Notes: generated by a model not told the origin, from the sequence alone. A stretch of DNA of 64,000 bases from Melanocharis versteri (GCA_013397845.1 VZTG01001880.1:1610501-1674500); one strand, 5' to 3'; shown: positions 1-12,202, counted from the first letter of the stretch. Translations and numbers: made by a program.

Positions 1-24
1 AGTGGCAGAGAGGAAACAAAATTG
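1..24 (+). CDS. MAP3K4: MAP3K4 exon (left-truncated), start of kinase domain
   Basis: The window opens inside this exon. The first two bases finish a Lys codon, then WQRGNKI is read, and the exon ends on the first base of a Gly codon before a GTATGT donor at 25. This is the segment just before the glycine loop. The rest of the exon lies left of the window. Confidence 0.9.
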
Positions 25-683
25 GTATGTTCTTTATACTTTCATTTATCTAGCTACAATACCAAACTTGGTATTCACGAAGGAAATCAAAGACTATCTT
101 TAAGAATCTTGGGTCTCCACATAGGTATTATCAGCTTTACTGAAATCAAAATGTTAAAATACAAAATAGTGTTGTGGCTAGGATTTTCTTAATGTAGAAT
201 GTCATTGAAGTTTTCATTGGTCAAATAACAGGAAACAAGGAGAAGGATTTGGTTAGGATGATTACTTAGGTATGACTTTGTGATATCTGCATGTGTTTAA
301 CCCTGTAAAATGTTCAAGTTCTACATTTGGAAGAACCAGAAATATGAATGGAAATGAGTTTGAATGCTGGGATTTAATTCACTAATCTTATTTTTTCCCC
401 ATATGATCATTTTTTACTCTCTGGTTTGGGATATTAGGGGAAAGTCTTTCTTTCTTGAGAAGTTTTCTTTCAGGTCAGCCTATTAATGTTTTTACTTTTA
501 TTGAGCTTGAATTCAGGGCTATGAATGTGGTATTAAGTGTTACAGTTAAAAAGCTACGTGGAGTTTTAAATTAAAAGAACGGTAAAAAGCGTTGACAAGC
601 TGCTTTCAGTGATGTTTCCTCATTGCAGGACCTGTTGCTTGTTGAAGGCAGTGCACTGAATTTTCCTTACTCTAACTTTGCAG
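25..683 (+). other. MAP3K4 intron
   Basis: GT-AG intron in phase 1, AT-rich. It holds a second acceptor-like TTGCAG ending at 628, 55 bases upstream of the acceptor inferred from homology. Nothing else was recognised. Confidence 0.85.
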
Positions 684-754
684 GTGAAGGCCAGTATGGG
701 AAGGTCTATACCTGTATCAGTGTTGACACTGGAGAGCTGATGGCCATGAAGGAG
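684..754 (+). CDS. MAP3K4: MAP3K4 exon: glycine loop and ATP-binding lysine
   Basis: With the carried G this 71-base exon reads 24 codons, from GEGQYGKVYTC to LMAMKE. It holds the glycine-rich ATP loop and the VAIK-type lysine (in MAMKE). The acceptor is AACTTTGCAG and the donor GAG/GTGAGT. The upstream acceptor ending at 628 would put a TGA into the reading frame within a few codons, so 684 is the start that keeps the protein. Confidence 0.96.
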
Positions 755-2909
755 GTGAGTACTGTGAATACAAGAATCACTGCTGCCCTTGTTTTTTTTT
801 TCCTAAACAAAATGTGGGTGACGTAGGAGGCATTGAGGGCTTCTGCACACTGCTGTTAGCTAACGGGGAAAGGATGGGAAGACAAATTGTTTCTTCATGT
901 AGCCACAGCTGCTGTTAGCACTTTTTCCTCCTTAAGGTGCTTTTCAGTTTATAACTTTCAGTTTAAATGTATGTAAAATGGATAATGTGTTTTTTACTAA
1001 TTTCATAGGATGGTTGTGAATTTAAATGAATGCTTAATATATGTGAACTTCCATTAAGAGATTTTAAATAATTTTGCAAGTTTAGTGAAGACTGTACACA
1101 AATTTATATTTTACTTCGCACTGTTTCCTCTCACATTTTATTACTTTTTTCTTCATTCCTTAGAGCAAAAGATAGGAAGTGTGACATCAGATGTTTTTCA
1201 GCTTCTCCTGTAGTGTGAGCTAGGTTGAGTCACAAAACTGCTGACTAACTTGGTGGGTACAGAAAATCTAGTTTTCAGGATAGAAGTAAGTAAAGCTGTG
1301 TAGGTGTAGAGATCTGTTTCCCCTACAACACCTTGTGGTTGTTTTTCTTTTAAATTATTGTTTAGTTTTATTGCATTTCTATATCTTTAGACAGCTGCAA
1401 GCATTAACTGTTTACAACAGTTGCTGTGACAGCCATTGCATGTTGCAGCAGTTATATTTTATGTGCCCGTTCTTACACATACACAATACGTGTGTGATCT
1501 CCAAGGTGTGGAAAAGCAAGACTGGGCTTGTGCTTAACTTCTTGTACCATACTCAGTCACTGACTAATACCAACACTTGAAATTTTGTTGCTGCTGTTTT
1601 TTTTCCTGATGAAATAACTTTTTTTTCCCCCATCAGTAGCACTGTTTCTGTAATTCAAAGTTGCTTTCTAGAGGCAGATGCTGTTCACAGATTAGCATGT
1701 GTGTGCTCTTTAGCAGAAGCTGGAGTAAATTCATAAATAGATGTTATTTGACAGATGTTTGTTTCACTGGGCTTGAATGCAAACTGTTCGCAACTTCCAA
1801 ATAAAAGGCTTTTCTGGATTTCTTTAAGAATAACTTGGGAGAAGATAGATTTATTGATTTTTTTTTTTTTAAACTGGTTAGGAACACTGCATTCCCCTGC
1901 CCTTGCACCAAGATTTCTTCACACTGTATTACTTCTACCACAGTGTCATTAAAATGACTTCAAATACTAAGTATTTGTAGCTTTACTACAGATACATAGT
2001 ATTGCAACTATGCATTAGGGAATGTGTAAAATAGTTGAATATAGTTTGTCACCTTTTTGTAATTTTCATATATTTAATTTTACCACTGTTTGAGTACAAA
2101 CTGTATCCTGGAATTGTTACACAGAACATAACAATCATAACATCCTAGCAGCCAAAGGCAAAATATGTGCATTTATTTCTTTAGTAGTTGTTCTGCACTT
2201 AATTAATGAAGCTTCTCTTTTCTAACAATATGGTAAAAGTCGCATCTTCCATAACTTGCTATTCATCTTGCTTATCTTTGTGTGGTTAGAAGCTTTAAAT
2301 CAGTTTTTCAGAATACCTGATCATGTTTTTCCTTATTGAACAGTGCATCACAGCATATTGTAGGAGAAGTAATGACAACCTGTTTTTTTCATCAAAACCT
2401 TTGATTGTATTTGCTCCGTGCCACACTTTTTCCTTGCAGCTGCCTTGTTCTCAGTGAATAAACCTCTCAGAGAGATCCCTTAGAGTCTCTGGTGATGAAG
2501 TACCTGGCAAATAGTTGTTGTTGGATGATAGCTCTCCCTGATGTTGCTTTCAGATTTTCTTGTATTGTGCCTGTCTACCACACTTGAGATAGAAGGCAAG
2601 CACAGAAGAGATAGATATGTGCACACATATGTGTATTTACCCATTTAAGTAACAGCATTTTGCTCTTATAAAGTTTATAAATCATCATAGTTGTAGGTAA
2701 TTTTCCAGAAATAGGTTAGTGTGCTTTATTTGTTTCAGACTGGGGATGGAGAAGGGTATTCCAGGGCTTTTTGTGTGATGACGCTATTTAACAACAGCAA
2801 CAACAACAAAAGCTTATTGTTGTGTTTTGAGTTTAGGATGGCTTGTTTGCTTTTTTTGTTCCTTATTAATTTGAAACAGCAGCAAAATAATGACAAATCT
2901 TTCTTGCAG
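755..2909 (+). other. MAP3K4 intron
   Basis: Phase 0 GT-AG intron of about 2.15 kb, AT-rich with several short T runs. Short open frames on both strands look like chance. No transposable element was recognised. Confidence 0.85.
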
Positions 2910-3026
2910 ATAAGATTTCAACCTAATGATCACAAAACCATCAAAGAAACAGCTGATGAACTGAAGATTTTTGAAGGCATCAAACACCCTAATCTGGTTC
3001 GTTATTTTGGTGTGGAGCTCCACAGG
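2910..3026 (+). CDS. MAP3K4: MAP3K4 exon: kinase N-lobe, alpha-C region
   Basis: Exactly 39 codons in phase 0, beginning IRFQPNDHK and ending YFGVELHR, between TTCTTGCAG and GTAAGA. It includes the alpha-C helix segment (TADELKIFEGIKHPNLV), whose glutamate normally pairs with the ATP-site lysine. The sequence is nearly the same as the mammalian protein as I recall it. Confidence 0.97.
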
Positions 3027-4435
3027 GTAAGAAAACATTAATTTTTGAGGCTTTTTTATAAGGCAAAGAGAAAATTTTCAGAGGCTTTGCATTATTGGAG
3101 ATTTTTACATGAGAACATTCTAGTTAATCTTGTCTGATTATCTCTGTGAATAGCAGTGTGTCTTTTTTCCTCTGGATATTGAGGTCTCTGAAACATAGTT
3201 TGGAGAGACTTTTTGGAACTGGTACATAAACAGAGAAGACTTAAAATAAGTGAATAGAGTGAGTAATGCTGGAGCTATTCTATGTTGCTACTCTGTTGAA
3301 CTGGTCTAAAAGCAAGTTGTATCATCTGTGGTATGGTAACTTCAGTATGTAGAAAAAGACTCGACAGGCTAAAACCTGTCCCTGTTAGCAGCAAAGGTTG
3401 TACTCGTATTGTATCTTGTTGATTCCTGGAAAAATCTTGTGCTGGCATTTAAATCTTGATGCCAGACAAATATTGGAATTTGGCTAGCATCTCTTCAGAA
3501 GGAAGAAGCAAGTTTTCTTGCTTGAGCAGCAGAACTAATGAAGTGTATTTTTCTTCAGAGTTGGATTCCAGAGTTGTGTGCTGAGATACCCAACTTTTTA
3601 TTACTCTCTGCTTCCCACATGCTTTTCCCACTTATGAGTCTCAAGTCCTGATGTCTTGCTGGAAAGTGCTGCTTGGATTTGACTGATTTGCTCAATATAG
3701 AATAAGTTGTTTTGGTGACCCCTTGCTGGTTTAGAAGGGGACATAGGCTGCTTTCTGCATTTCTCTACTTGGAGACACAAATTTGGGTGTCTGTGCCACT
3801 GGGTCATTGGTTTCTCAGACTAGTTTCTAAGAGCTTGGTGTCTTTGCCATGTTTTTATATTAATTCAGTCTGTCTGAAATGAGCTGGGCTTGGAGACAGA
3901 GTGGGAGCAAAAACCTAATTTTTCCTTAAAGTGAGTTAGAGTTGGCATGCTTGTTCAAGCCACAGCAAAGAACAAAAAACTTGCCCATCCCAAGCAATCA
4001 ACACATGATACTGCAGGAACTGGGACAGAGAGAAGGGTTAAAAAACAAGCCCAAAACATCATTTTGTGCTTTTTTTTCCCCCTTCTCTAAATAAGGAAAG
4101 AATCTCCTTAAATTTCTGTGTAATACACCTGCCAGATTTCCAGAGTGTCTTTTGGTTGATGCCAAAGCACTGTATTTTTATACCACCAAATAGTATCAGT
4201 TGTGTACAAATGATGCAGATAGGCCTGCAGCAGAGTTTCCATAGCTGTGCAATAGAATATGTTAGGTTGCAGCATGCTAGAGAGAATAGAGTTCTGAAGA
4301 GATGATTTATTAGATACTTCATCTAATAAGTGATACTTTCATTAAGACATTACATGATACTTTCATTTGTCTTAATTCAGTGTTCAAAATATTAAAAATG
4401 ATACCCAGTGAAATCTGGTTTGGTTCCCACAACAG
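3027..4435 (+). other. MAP3K4 intron
   Basis: Phase 0 intron of about 1.4 kb with GTAAGA donor and AACAG acceptor. No repeat family or other gene was recognised. Confidence 0.85.
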
Positions 4436-4595
4436 GAAGAAATGTACATCTTCATGGAGTACTGTGATGAGGGCACTCTGGAAGAGGTGTCAAAGCTGGG
4501 CCTTCAGGAGCATGTCATTAGGCTCTACTCAAAGCAGATCACGATTGCTATCAACGTACTACATGAACATGGCATCGTTCATCGAGACATTAAAG
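4436..4595 (+). CDS. MAP3K4: MAP3K4 exon: hinge and catalytic loop HRDIK
   Basis: 160 bases read 53 codons plus one base, from EEMYIFMEYCDEG through NVLHEHGIVHRDIK. The catalytic Asp codon of HRD is at 4586-4588. The exon ends AAAG/GTAATG. An identical donor-like string occurs 18 bases further on, in frame (see findings). I chose the first donor because it restores HRDIKGAN when joined to the next exon. Confidence 0.96.
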
Positions 4596-6844
4596 GTAAT
4601 GTTAACCAAAAAGGTAATGCTGTTGTTTCAGTGTGGTAGATGAGAGCAGGGGGAAGGATGGGTGGATGTATTTGCATATTTAGTGTGCATTATCTATGCA
4701 GCCATTATTTGTATAAAGCCTTCCACTAACTTTTCAGTTTACAAGTTAATGGCTAGTTTCATGCTTTTTCTTCTAAGTGTAGATCATAAAAAACATTACA
4801 ATTGTCATTTCAAACTCATAAATTTTGCCCATAATTTATATAGTTTCTTTAGAGGTTCTTAAGATTATTGGCAATTTACCTAAACTCAGTTTTTAGTCCT
4901 TGCATTTTAGTAATAATGTACTGAGTTATGTACTGCTGTTTTCCTTCTTGTCTGTGCAAGTAACTGGTGTTTTCTGGAGCTGACAGGCAGTGTACAGTGC
5001 TAGAGTTGCGCATCAGAACTTTTCCTTGTGGTTCCATTTTCCTGAAGAGTTTTGGAATTTCAGATGAATGGCTGATTAAACTTAGTAACAAAACCATTGT
5101 TAAAAGAACTTAAGTGATTTTAGGATATCCCTTTATCTAGTGTTTTTTTTCCATACATTTATCTTCTCGTGCCTGGCTGTCAGCATTTGCGTACATAATT
5201 AGCGGACTGAAACTACAGAAACCAAAGGGGGGTTGGGCCTGGCATTTAAGATACCCGGTGTCAGTCCTCATTTCAGGTTCATTTTTCTTTTTCTGCGCCT
5301 TCCAACAACATCCTCCATGTCTGGTTATCTTGGTTTTGTTAGTCTGGCATGTTTGGCTCACCAATGGCAGGAAACTTAGGTAAAGGTAGGGGAAGCAATG
5401 CGCACAATATGCCCTGTGAATGCTCATTTTGTGACAAGGCAGTGCAACCCAACGATGCTGGGTTTCTATGTCCCTCTTGCTCACAGGGTTTTGAATCACC
5501 GCAGCAGTGTAGGAGGTTCCCAGTTGCTCTTGGTCCTTTGGCCTCGTGCTTCTCATTTGGGAAAAGAACTATCTACGATCCAGAGGCCTTCCACCCAGGT
5601 AGGCCACTCTTGAGTCAGTTTTGGCTTTTTTTTTCTAGAAAACATTTTCCCTCACTCCCATTCCCCAGCAATCTTACCTTTTCTGGTTCTCCTTCCTCAC
5701 CAAAGGTTTCTCTCCAGTTGTGGATTTCCCTTTGTGCTTTTCAGTTCCCTCCTTGCCCTTTTCTTGATCATTCCTTGTCCAGGTTCTGCTTAGCTGGATT
5801 ATGCTCTCCTGGAAGCTTGTTGTGATCAAAATCTGAGGCTGGTTGACAGGGATTTCTTTTGTGCTGCTCAGTGTCATTGCTGATATCTGGATATGTTTCC
5901 AAATAGGTCTTCTGCTCTTCAGGGAAATGCATGGAGTATGAAAAGCTGTTTAACAGAACTGTAATGTTGTGTTACCTGAGAGCATTTCTGTCGCAGCAGG
6001 TTCCTTACATCAAATGTTGGGGTGTTTCTTGAGAGTAACAGAGCGTCACTGCAGGCACATCTGTGTATAGCCAGACCTTCCTGAAACTCCATGGCGGAAT
6101 ATAAATACAGCCCCCAGAGGGTATTTTTATAAAGGTTACCTGATGCATTGGAAGTCTTTTGCTCATTGACTCCTTTTATGCTAGCATTGCATCCCCAAGC
6201 TTTCAGGCTAACTGCAGTAAAGAACACTCCAGTTTTAATTTTATCTCTTGTGTAGACTGGCACTCTTATTTTTCTGATAGGGCAGAATGACATTCAGACT
6301 GTTAAAACTGCTTTCCTGTGAAAATCTCGCTGTCAGATCACACTAGATCTCTCATGGCCAGTTTGCTAAACATCACTGTGGATCTATTTCTTTTAGCAGC
6401 AGATAAACAATTCATATAATGATTGTTTAACTGTATCCTGCAAGACACCTGTACTTGGTGTCTGCAAGTACCTTGTGCTCAAAAATAGACTTTTAGTTAG
6501 TAGTGTCCCCTTGTGCCACCGTTGTCTTTCAGATGCTGTTATGGCATCCAGCTCTATGAGGGTAGAAGAAAAAGCAAGATGCAGCTGCCAAAAACGTTTT
6601 TCAGCCTGTGGTGGTGAGGGCAGATGGAGGGTTGTGTTGGCTGGTTGTTACATTTGGCTGCACTGCTTTTGCTTAGTCTGCATCGTTGTGAAAAGCAGAT
6701 GGTGCTGGAGATAGTCTCTTGTGATACTCTTTTAAACTCTATTCTAGGTATTGAATTTTAATTCCTGTGGCTAAGCCCAGTTTCCTTGGTTAGAATGATT
6801 TCACTTTTTATAAGGAAGCTGTTCTGCTCAGTGATGCAGCATGA

Positions 6845-7375
6845 TGGAATGTTTAACGCTGGAGGGAACCTGTGGACATCTCTGAGCCCTCTGTCCTAAA
6901 CAGGGCCAGCCTCAGTTTAGGATCTGATGTCAGATTAGATCAGATTGCTCAAGACATGGTTGAGGTGAGACACATGTATCTCCAGGGATGGAGAGGCCCT
7001 GTTCCAATGACTGACCTATCCCCATTGTGAAAAGCTTTTTCCTGATGGCTCCCTGGAATCTGCAGAGGTTGCTATTGTGTCCATTGCTGCATAACCGTTT
7101 CACAGTGTGCCTTGGAGGGAAAAGTCTGTTTCCAGTCTTGCTATCCTCCCATTACACAGCTGGAAACAGCAATAAATCCCCTGCACACACACACTCCTGG
7201 GCATCCCTTCTGCCACCTGAACAAACCCATCTTGCAGCCTTTCCTTGTACGTTGGGTGCACCAGCCCTCTGAGTATCTTGATGCCACTCTCCTAGGTTTG
7301 CTCCAGTGTTTCATTGTCTCTCTTGTACTTGAGAGCCTAAAAACAAGACACAGCCCTCAAGGTGTGTGGTCTCAC
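6845..7375 (-). repeat. Old, diverged CR1 LINE fragment (sense on - strand)
   Basis: On the + strand this reads like reverse-complement CR1. In order: a block on remaining stock of AAACAGGGCCAGC type, TTGCTCAAGACATGG, TCTCCAGGGATGGAGA, CCTGTTCCAATGACTGACC, GTGAAAAGCTTTTTCCTGAT, and later CTCTTGTACTTGAGAGCC with GTGTGGTCTCAC. The order of blocks matches avian CR1 3' ends from memory, but divergence is high and there are insertions. The edges are approximate. Confidence 0.7.
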
Positions 7376-10204
7376 AAGTGCTGAATTGAGAGGAATTAAT
7401 GAGGCCATGCCTGGTGGATTCTCTTCAGGAGAGAAGGGCATGTTCCTGAAGAGTGCTTGGATGAATACAGAAAATGAAAGGATTGTATCTGAAGCTTTAG
7501 TAAATCAGAAACCTGTGAATGAGATGCTCTGTATGAAAAAGTCTTCATCAAACTGCTACTTTTTTGTTGTCTTCATGTTAACCTTGTTGTTAGCTCAAGG
7601 CTTCTGTTATCCTGCCTTCCTGATGAGCAGAAAGGAAGGAAGTTCATTCAGCAGGAGCTGGAAAACTGTGCAACAGGAGACTCTGGGCATGTGTCAAGCT
7701 CTATAAGAGACTGAGAGAAAGAGTATGCAAAAGCTGATTTTCTCATCCAAGAGTAGCATTTGGCCTTCTTGTTTCTTGAATGAATTTGGCTGCTGCACTG
7801 CTGTGGAATGTCTGACCTGCCTCTTTTTCTGGAATTACAGCCCAGCCTTTAGTGGGGATTTTTGTACAGCTCCATGAACTCAGAGGATTTCTACCAAAAC
7901 CTTTGGACTATCGCGCTAGTGCAGTTTTCACTGTTCTTAGTATGGGGCTGATTTGGCAGAGGTACAGGGCATGAAACTTGAGTTTAAATGCTTTAGGTTT
8001 TGGCTGCTCTTGCAGGGGTGTGGCTTTTGACACTTGCTCTTTGCAGTGTGCTCAGGAGGACCTGTGGTGTAACAGCAGGAGGGCTGTGCACAACTGGGCA
8101 ACCTCCTGCCTCTGCCAAGTGCATCCAGTGATGGTGCTTCAGGCAGTGCATGCGTAAGGGGAGAGGGAACAGATGGGCGAGGGTGGTCCCTTTCTGCTGT
8201 TTTACTCCTGGTCTTTGGGTTTATTTTGCCTATTAACCATGCAGATATGTAGGAATTTTGTTACATTCCCAGTAGTATTAACTGTCAGAGGTGAAAAAGC
8301 ATCGGGCATCTTCAAAGTACTGCTGTTCTTACACAGGTCCTGCTGGATTCTGTGCAGGTTTCGTTTAACAAAGGAGACCCTTTTTAAAGACTCCTTCTAC
8401 AGTCTGGTCTTGGTTTCTGAACAAGCAGTTTACAAAACAGGTTCCAGCAACACCACATCAGTGGAAGCTGACAGAAGGTGTCTGCAACATGAGTCTTCAA
8501 GTGCTGTCTCTGTCTTCTTCGTGAAACTTTGGTTCAGTACTTTATTCCATTTGACAGTTCTAAGTGCTTTCAGGAAAAGGGCTCACAGGAGCTTTCATGG
8601 TAACACTAAGGCTAAATTGTCATTACTTTTTATTAAAAGGGACAAACTCTAGTTTGAAAGGCCTTGGAAGAAGGTTCTGAACTGTATTAAACTAAACTAT
8701 TCCAGTAGCCTAAATTCTGTCAGAAGAGAGATTGTTGCACTTGAGCACTGCCAGGCTCCACCCAATGTAGTAGTTGGAAACCACTTAGTAGTCTTCTGTG
8801 AAATTTTCATGTTGCTTTCTTGAGGAATGGAAACACAGGTTTCCCTAACATCCTTAAAAAATGTTTGCTAGTGAGGACTGTTCTTCCTAAGCTCTTTGTG
8901 TAGGGTAAGTGCACCTATTTTGTATCTGACAAGCAACTGCTTGAAAACATTTGAAAAGCAGTTGACAGTAGTTCAAAGGAAAAAGAAGCTGTCACTCTCC
9001 TAATGCACTGTCCATACTTAGTGTCCCATCAAACAGCCTCTTTGTACTGCTTTGTGTCTTTCTGGATCCTCTTTCGTTCAGGAAGCTGAGGGATGGTCTA
9101 CCCAGCTCCATTACACACGCCTGTGATTGCAGGGTGACTCTGAACATAGGTCCCACTGATGGCAAACTGCAGAATCCAGTGGAAGAATTCTGGAGTATGT
9201 GCAAGCATCTAAATGCCAGAAGTGGAAAACCATTGCACACAATGTGCAGATGAGTTGTATTCCCTGAATGTTAATTCTTTGAGGACTTGTAAAAGTCTAC
9301 AGTAACTGAAGGTTGGAATTTAATTCTGTTAATGATTTTGCTCACCCATTAATTGCAGTTCTGTGTAACACCTCTTGGACTAAATAGTTACCAACTTTTG
9401 TCAGAGTAGTCAGAGAGTCCTTTGAGAAACAGGCAGGGTTTCGGCATCATTGATGTGCACTGCCTTTTTTTGACTTGAGCTTTTCGAGGATTCTTTGTAT
9501 TCTCTATGAATATCTTGGGGATGCCCAACCAAGTGAATGGGAAAAAGCTATTAACTAAGACTAACACAAAGAAGGAGCAGCCAAGAATTTCTGCACTGCT
9601 CAAGGTAGAACAAAAGTGAGAAGCTTTGGAAGGTTCTATTGAGATGAGCCATTTTTGAATTAATCTTTTGTGTGACATGGGAAGAGGCTACGTGTAGTGA
9701 AATCCCCAACATCTGCCTACTCCTGGAGTAGGTGAGCAGTTTTGTTTTGTGCGTACTATCCATCTTTCCTCAAGAAAGATCGCAGCTGAAGTTCTATTTC
9801 TGCCAGGTGATACTTGCAACCTACTTGTGCTTTCATTGTGATTCTTGCAGAATCCAGAATGTGGCCTGACATAAGGAGCTCCTTCTGCTCTACCTGTTTT
9901 CTGTTGCTGTCAACACAAATATTTTGGCAGGATGTTGAGTGAAAGAAAACCACAGGTTGTCAAAACCACTTGGCTTATTTTCCACTGTTGTGTTGAGCAA
10001 CTGACTTGAAGCCACTTGCAGATTCCCCTTGGAGATTTTTAACTATGCTAGGGACGTTTGTTCTAGTGTACACTGCCAGTATAGCCAGTTATTTAAATGG
10101 TAGTCCTCCTCCAAAAATTACTCTGGAAGTAAAGTGCAATAGGAGTAGGCACTTGGTAGTATATGTAATAAAATGCTCTAAGCTCTGTTTTGCAAGTCAG
10201 CTGT

Positions 10205-10795
10205 GACCACAGAGTCATTAAGGTTGGAAAACACCTCCAGGATTGAGTCCAACCTCGGACCGACCACCACCCTGTCAAACAACTAAACCATGGCACTGAG
10301 TGCCATGCCCAGTTGTGTCTTGAACACTTCCAGGGACGGTGACTCCATCTCCTCCTGGGGCAGCCTGTTTCAATGCCTGACCATCCTTTCAGTGAAGAAA
10401 TTCCTCCTGATGTCCAACCTGAACCGCCCCTGGTGCAGCCTGCGGCCATTCCCTCTTGTCCTGTCTCTGGTTGCCTGGGAGAAAAGGCCAACCCCCACCT
10501 GGCTACAGCCTCCTATCAGGACTTGTAGAGAGTGACAAGGTCTCCCCTGAGCCCCCTCTTCTCCAGGCTAAACCCCCCCAGCTCCCTCAGGCACTCCTCA
10601 CAGGACTTGTGCTCCAGACCCTTCCTCAGCTCTGTTGCCCTTCTCTGGACTCGCTCCAGCACCTCAATGTTTTTCTTGTAGTGAGGGGCCCAGAACTGGA
10701 CACAGAACTTGAGGTGCAGCCTCACCAGAGCTGAGTACAGGGGGATGGATGATTGCGTGCCTTGTCCCGCTGGCCACACTATTTTTATTGACAAG
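10205..10795 (-). repeat. CR1 LINE, 3' end (sense on - strand)
   Basis: Reverse-complement CR1 with the typical blocks: ACAGAGTCATTAAGGTTGG near the 3' tail, GAACACTTCCAGGGA, CCTCCTGGGGCAGCCTGTT, CTTCTCCAGGCTAAAC and CTGGCCACACT. The - strand translates to the end of the CR1 reverse transcriptase ORF (VLERVQRRATELRKGLEH, then LEKRGLRGDLVTLYKS), followed by the 3' tail. The copy is 5'-truncated, as is usual for CR1. It sits antisense in the MAP3K4 intron. Confidence 0.92.
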
Positions 10796-10984
10796 TATGA
10801 TATCATCTGTCTTGACTCAGAAGAACTGAAGAGATACTAGTGGGAGGGACACAGCAATGGCCTCTGCCAGGAAGCAGTTTCTTCCAAGTTTAATGCTCAC
10901 AAGGAGAAGCACTGGAATTCCTGAAGGAGTCATTTTTTGTAATGAGCTTATATGGAAAGCTGTTTAATTTGCCTGCCATACTGC

Positions 10985-10999
10985 TTTTTTTTTTTTTTT
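10985..10999 (+). repeat. T15 homopolymer
   Basis: Fifteen consecutive T in the MAP3K4 intron, about 220 bases before the next acceptor. Confidence 0.9.
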
Positions 11000-11217
11000 G
11001 TTTGAACACTTGTCAACTTCCAGTACACTTCATGTTAGCAGAAACCCACCAGAACATCTTTAATGGTGTCATGTTCCACACTTAATTCACAGGTAAAGAT
11101 CGAAGTGTGAATTCAGCTATTATCCACTGCAGCTTCCAAGGCTATATTGGGAAGCCCTCATTCCTCAATTCAGCTCTGGTTTAAACAAGTGTTACTGTGT
11201 TTCCTTGTGTTTCCTAG

Positions 11218-11340
11218 GAGCCAACATCTTTCTTACCTCATCTGGACTGATTAAACTAGGAGACTTTGGCTGCTCAGTGAAGTTGAAGAACAACACCCAG
11301 ACAATGCCTGGAGAAGTGAACAGTACCTTGGGGACTGCAG
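11218..11340 (+). CDS. MAP3K4: MAP3K4 exon: catalytic Asn, DFG and activation segment
   Basis: With the carried G, 123 bases read GANIFLTSSGLIKLGDFGCSV and on to TMPGEVNSTLGTA, ending on the first base of an Ala codon before GTAAGG. It supplies the catalytic-loop Asn, the DFG motif (Asp codon 11,262-11,264) and the activation loop, including the Thr near GEVNSTLGTA. The acceptor is GTTTCCTAG. Confidence 0.97.
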
Positions 11341-11889
11341 GTAAGGAAGCTTGTGCTAGGTAGGTGCTTGTCTAGTTACCATAAAAGAAGATACCTCGGC
11401 CTCAAGTCTGGGCTGGAGTAAAACCATGTGTTTCAGGGAAACTTGGTTTTACCTTAGCTAGTTTTGTGCTTTACATCCAGAAGCCAAAACCATCTTTTAT
11501 CTCTCACATTATACCAGTGAATAGTATACTGTGAGGGTAACTGTAGAGATGCTGGAGTATGTGTTTTCTGGGGTTGTATTTTTCTCCACAGCCTTACTGA
11601 AACAGTACTCTTTTCACTAAACAGCTGCTTAATTGATTTTTAGAAAATGGCAGTAACTGAAAGCATGTACTGTAACAGCATTTTCGCTGTCACTTTTCAA
11701 ATTCAAAGACAGTTGTGCTGAAAACATGTCAAAGAACAAGAAACCAGCAGATGGCAAAACTTAGCAAGAAAACCTGAGTAGTAATTCATTGGGCATTTAA
11801 GAAAGCATTTGGTTTACCCAGTCAGTCAATTGATGTATACTGTTCCTTCTGCTGTATGTACTGATGGCATCATATATGTTGTTTCAAAG
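11341..11889 (+). other. MAP3K4 intron
   Basis: Phase 1 intron of 549 bases with GTAAGG donor and TTTCAAAG acceptor. Nothing was recognised inside it. Confidence 0.85.
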
Positions 11890-11996
11890 CATACATGGCT
11901 CCAGAAGTAATCACTAGAGCTAAAGGAGAAGGGCACGGACGTGCAGCAGACATCTGGAGCCTGGGCTGTGTTGTCATAGAGATGGTCACCGGCAAG
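11890..11996 (+). CDS. MAP3K4: MAP3K4 exon: APE motif and C-lobe
   Basis: With the carried G it reads 36 codons, AYMAPEVITRAKGEG through DIWSLGCVVIEMVTGK. It holds the APE motif that anchors the activation segment and the conserved DIWSLG of subdomain IX. The donor is AAG/GTAGGG. Confidence 0.97.
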
Positions 11997-12202
11997 GTAG
12001 GGATGCTTCATGTACTGATGAAATGCAAACTGTTCTCAGCAGTTTTTCTGCAAATTTTGGTCCCACTCTCAGCAGTTTGTCACACTTAAGTCTGCAAAGA
12101 CTGGCATGGTTTTTCATTTCCTGGAGTACAGAAATATATGCTCTAATGGGTAGCAAGTTACTCACTAAAGTTTGCACTTAGCAATGCTGTTAACTGTTGC
12201 AG

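Larger units (their letters stand above)
4596..11217 (+). other. MAP3K4 intron (6.6 kb) with two CR1 copies
   Basis: Phase 1 intron, the longest MAP3K4 intron in the window. It holds an ancient CR1 near 6.85-7.38 kb, a better preserved CR1 near 10.2-10.8 kb and a 15-base T run at 10,985-10,999. A candidate cryptic exon at 5,343-5,598 is discussed under findings. Other open frames, including one of 159 codons at 8,173-8,652, show no recognisable protein. Confidence 0.85.

Noticed and set aside
629..754. Longer version of the glycine-loop exon starting at 629
   Set aside because: In the MAP3K4 frame it brings a TGA after a few codons, whereas 684 restores GEGQYGKV exactly.
8173..8652. 159-codon open frame in the long MAP3K4 intron
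   Set aside because: No recognisable domain, no splice context that fits the gene, and a length within what chance gives in 64 kb.
10093..10734. Several overlapping open frames near 10.1-10.7 kb
   Set aside because: They fall in a CR1 LINE; only the - strand frame reflects the old reverse transcriptase end, and it is a truncated relic.
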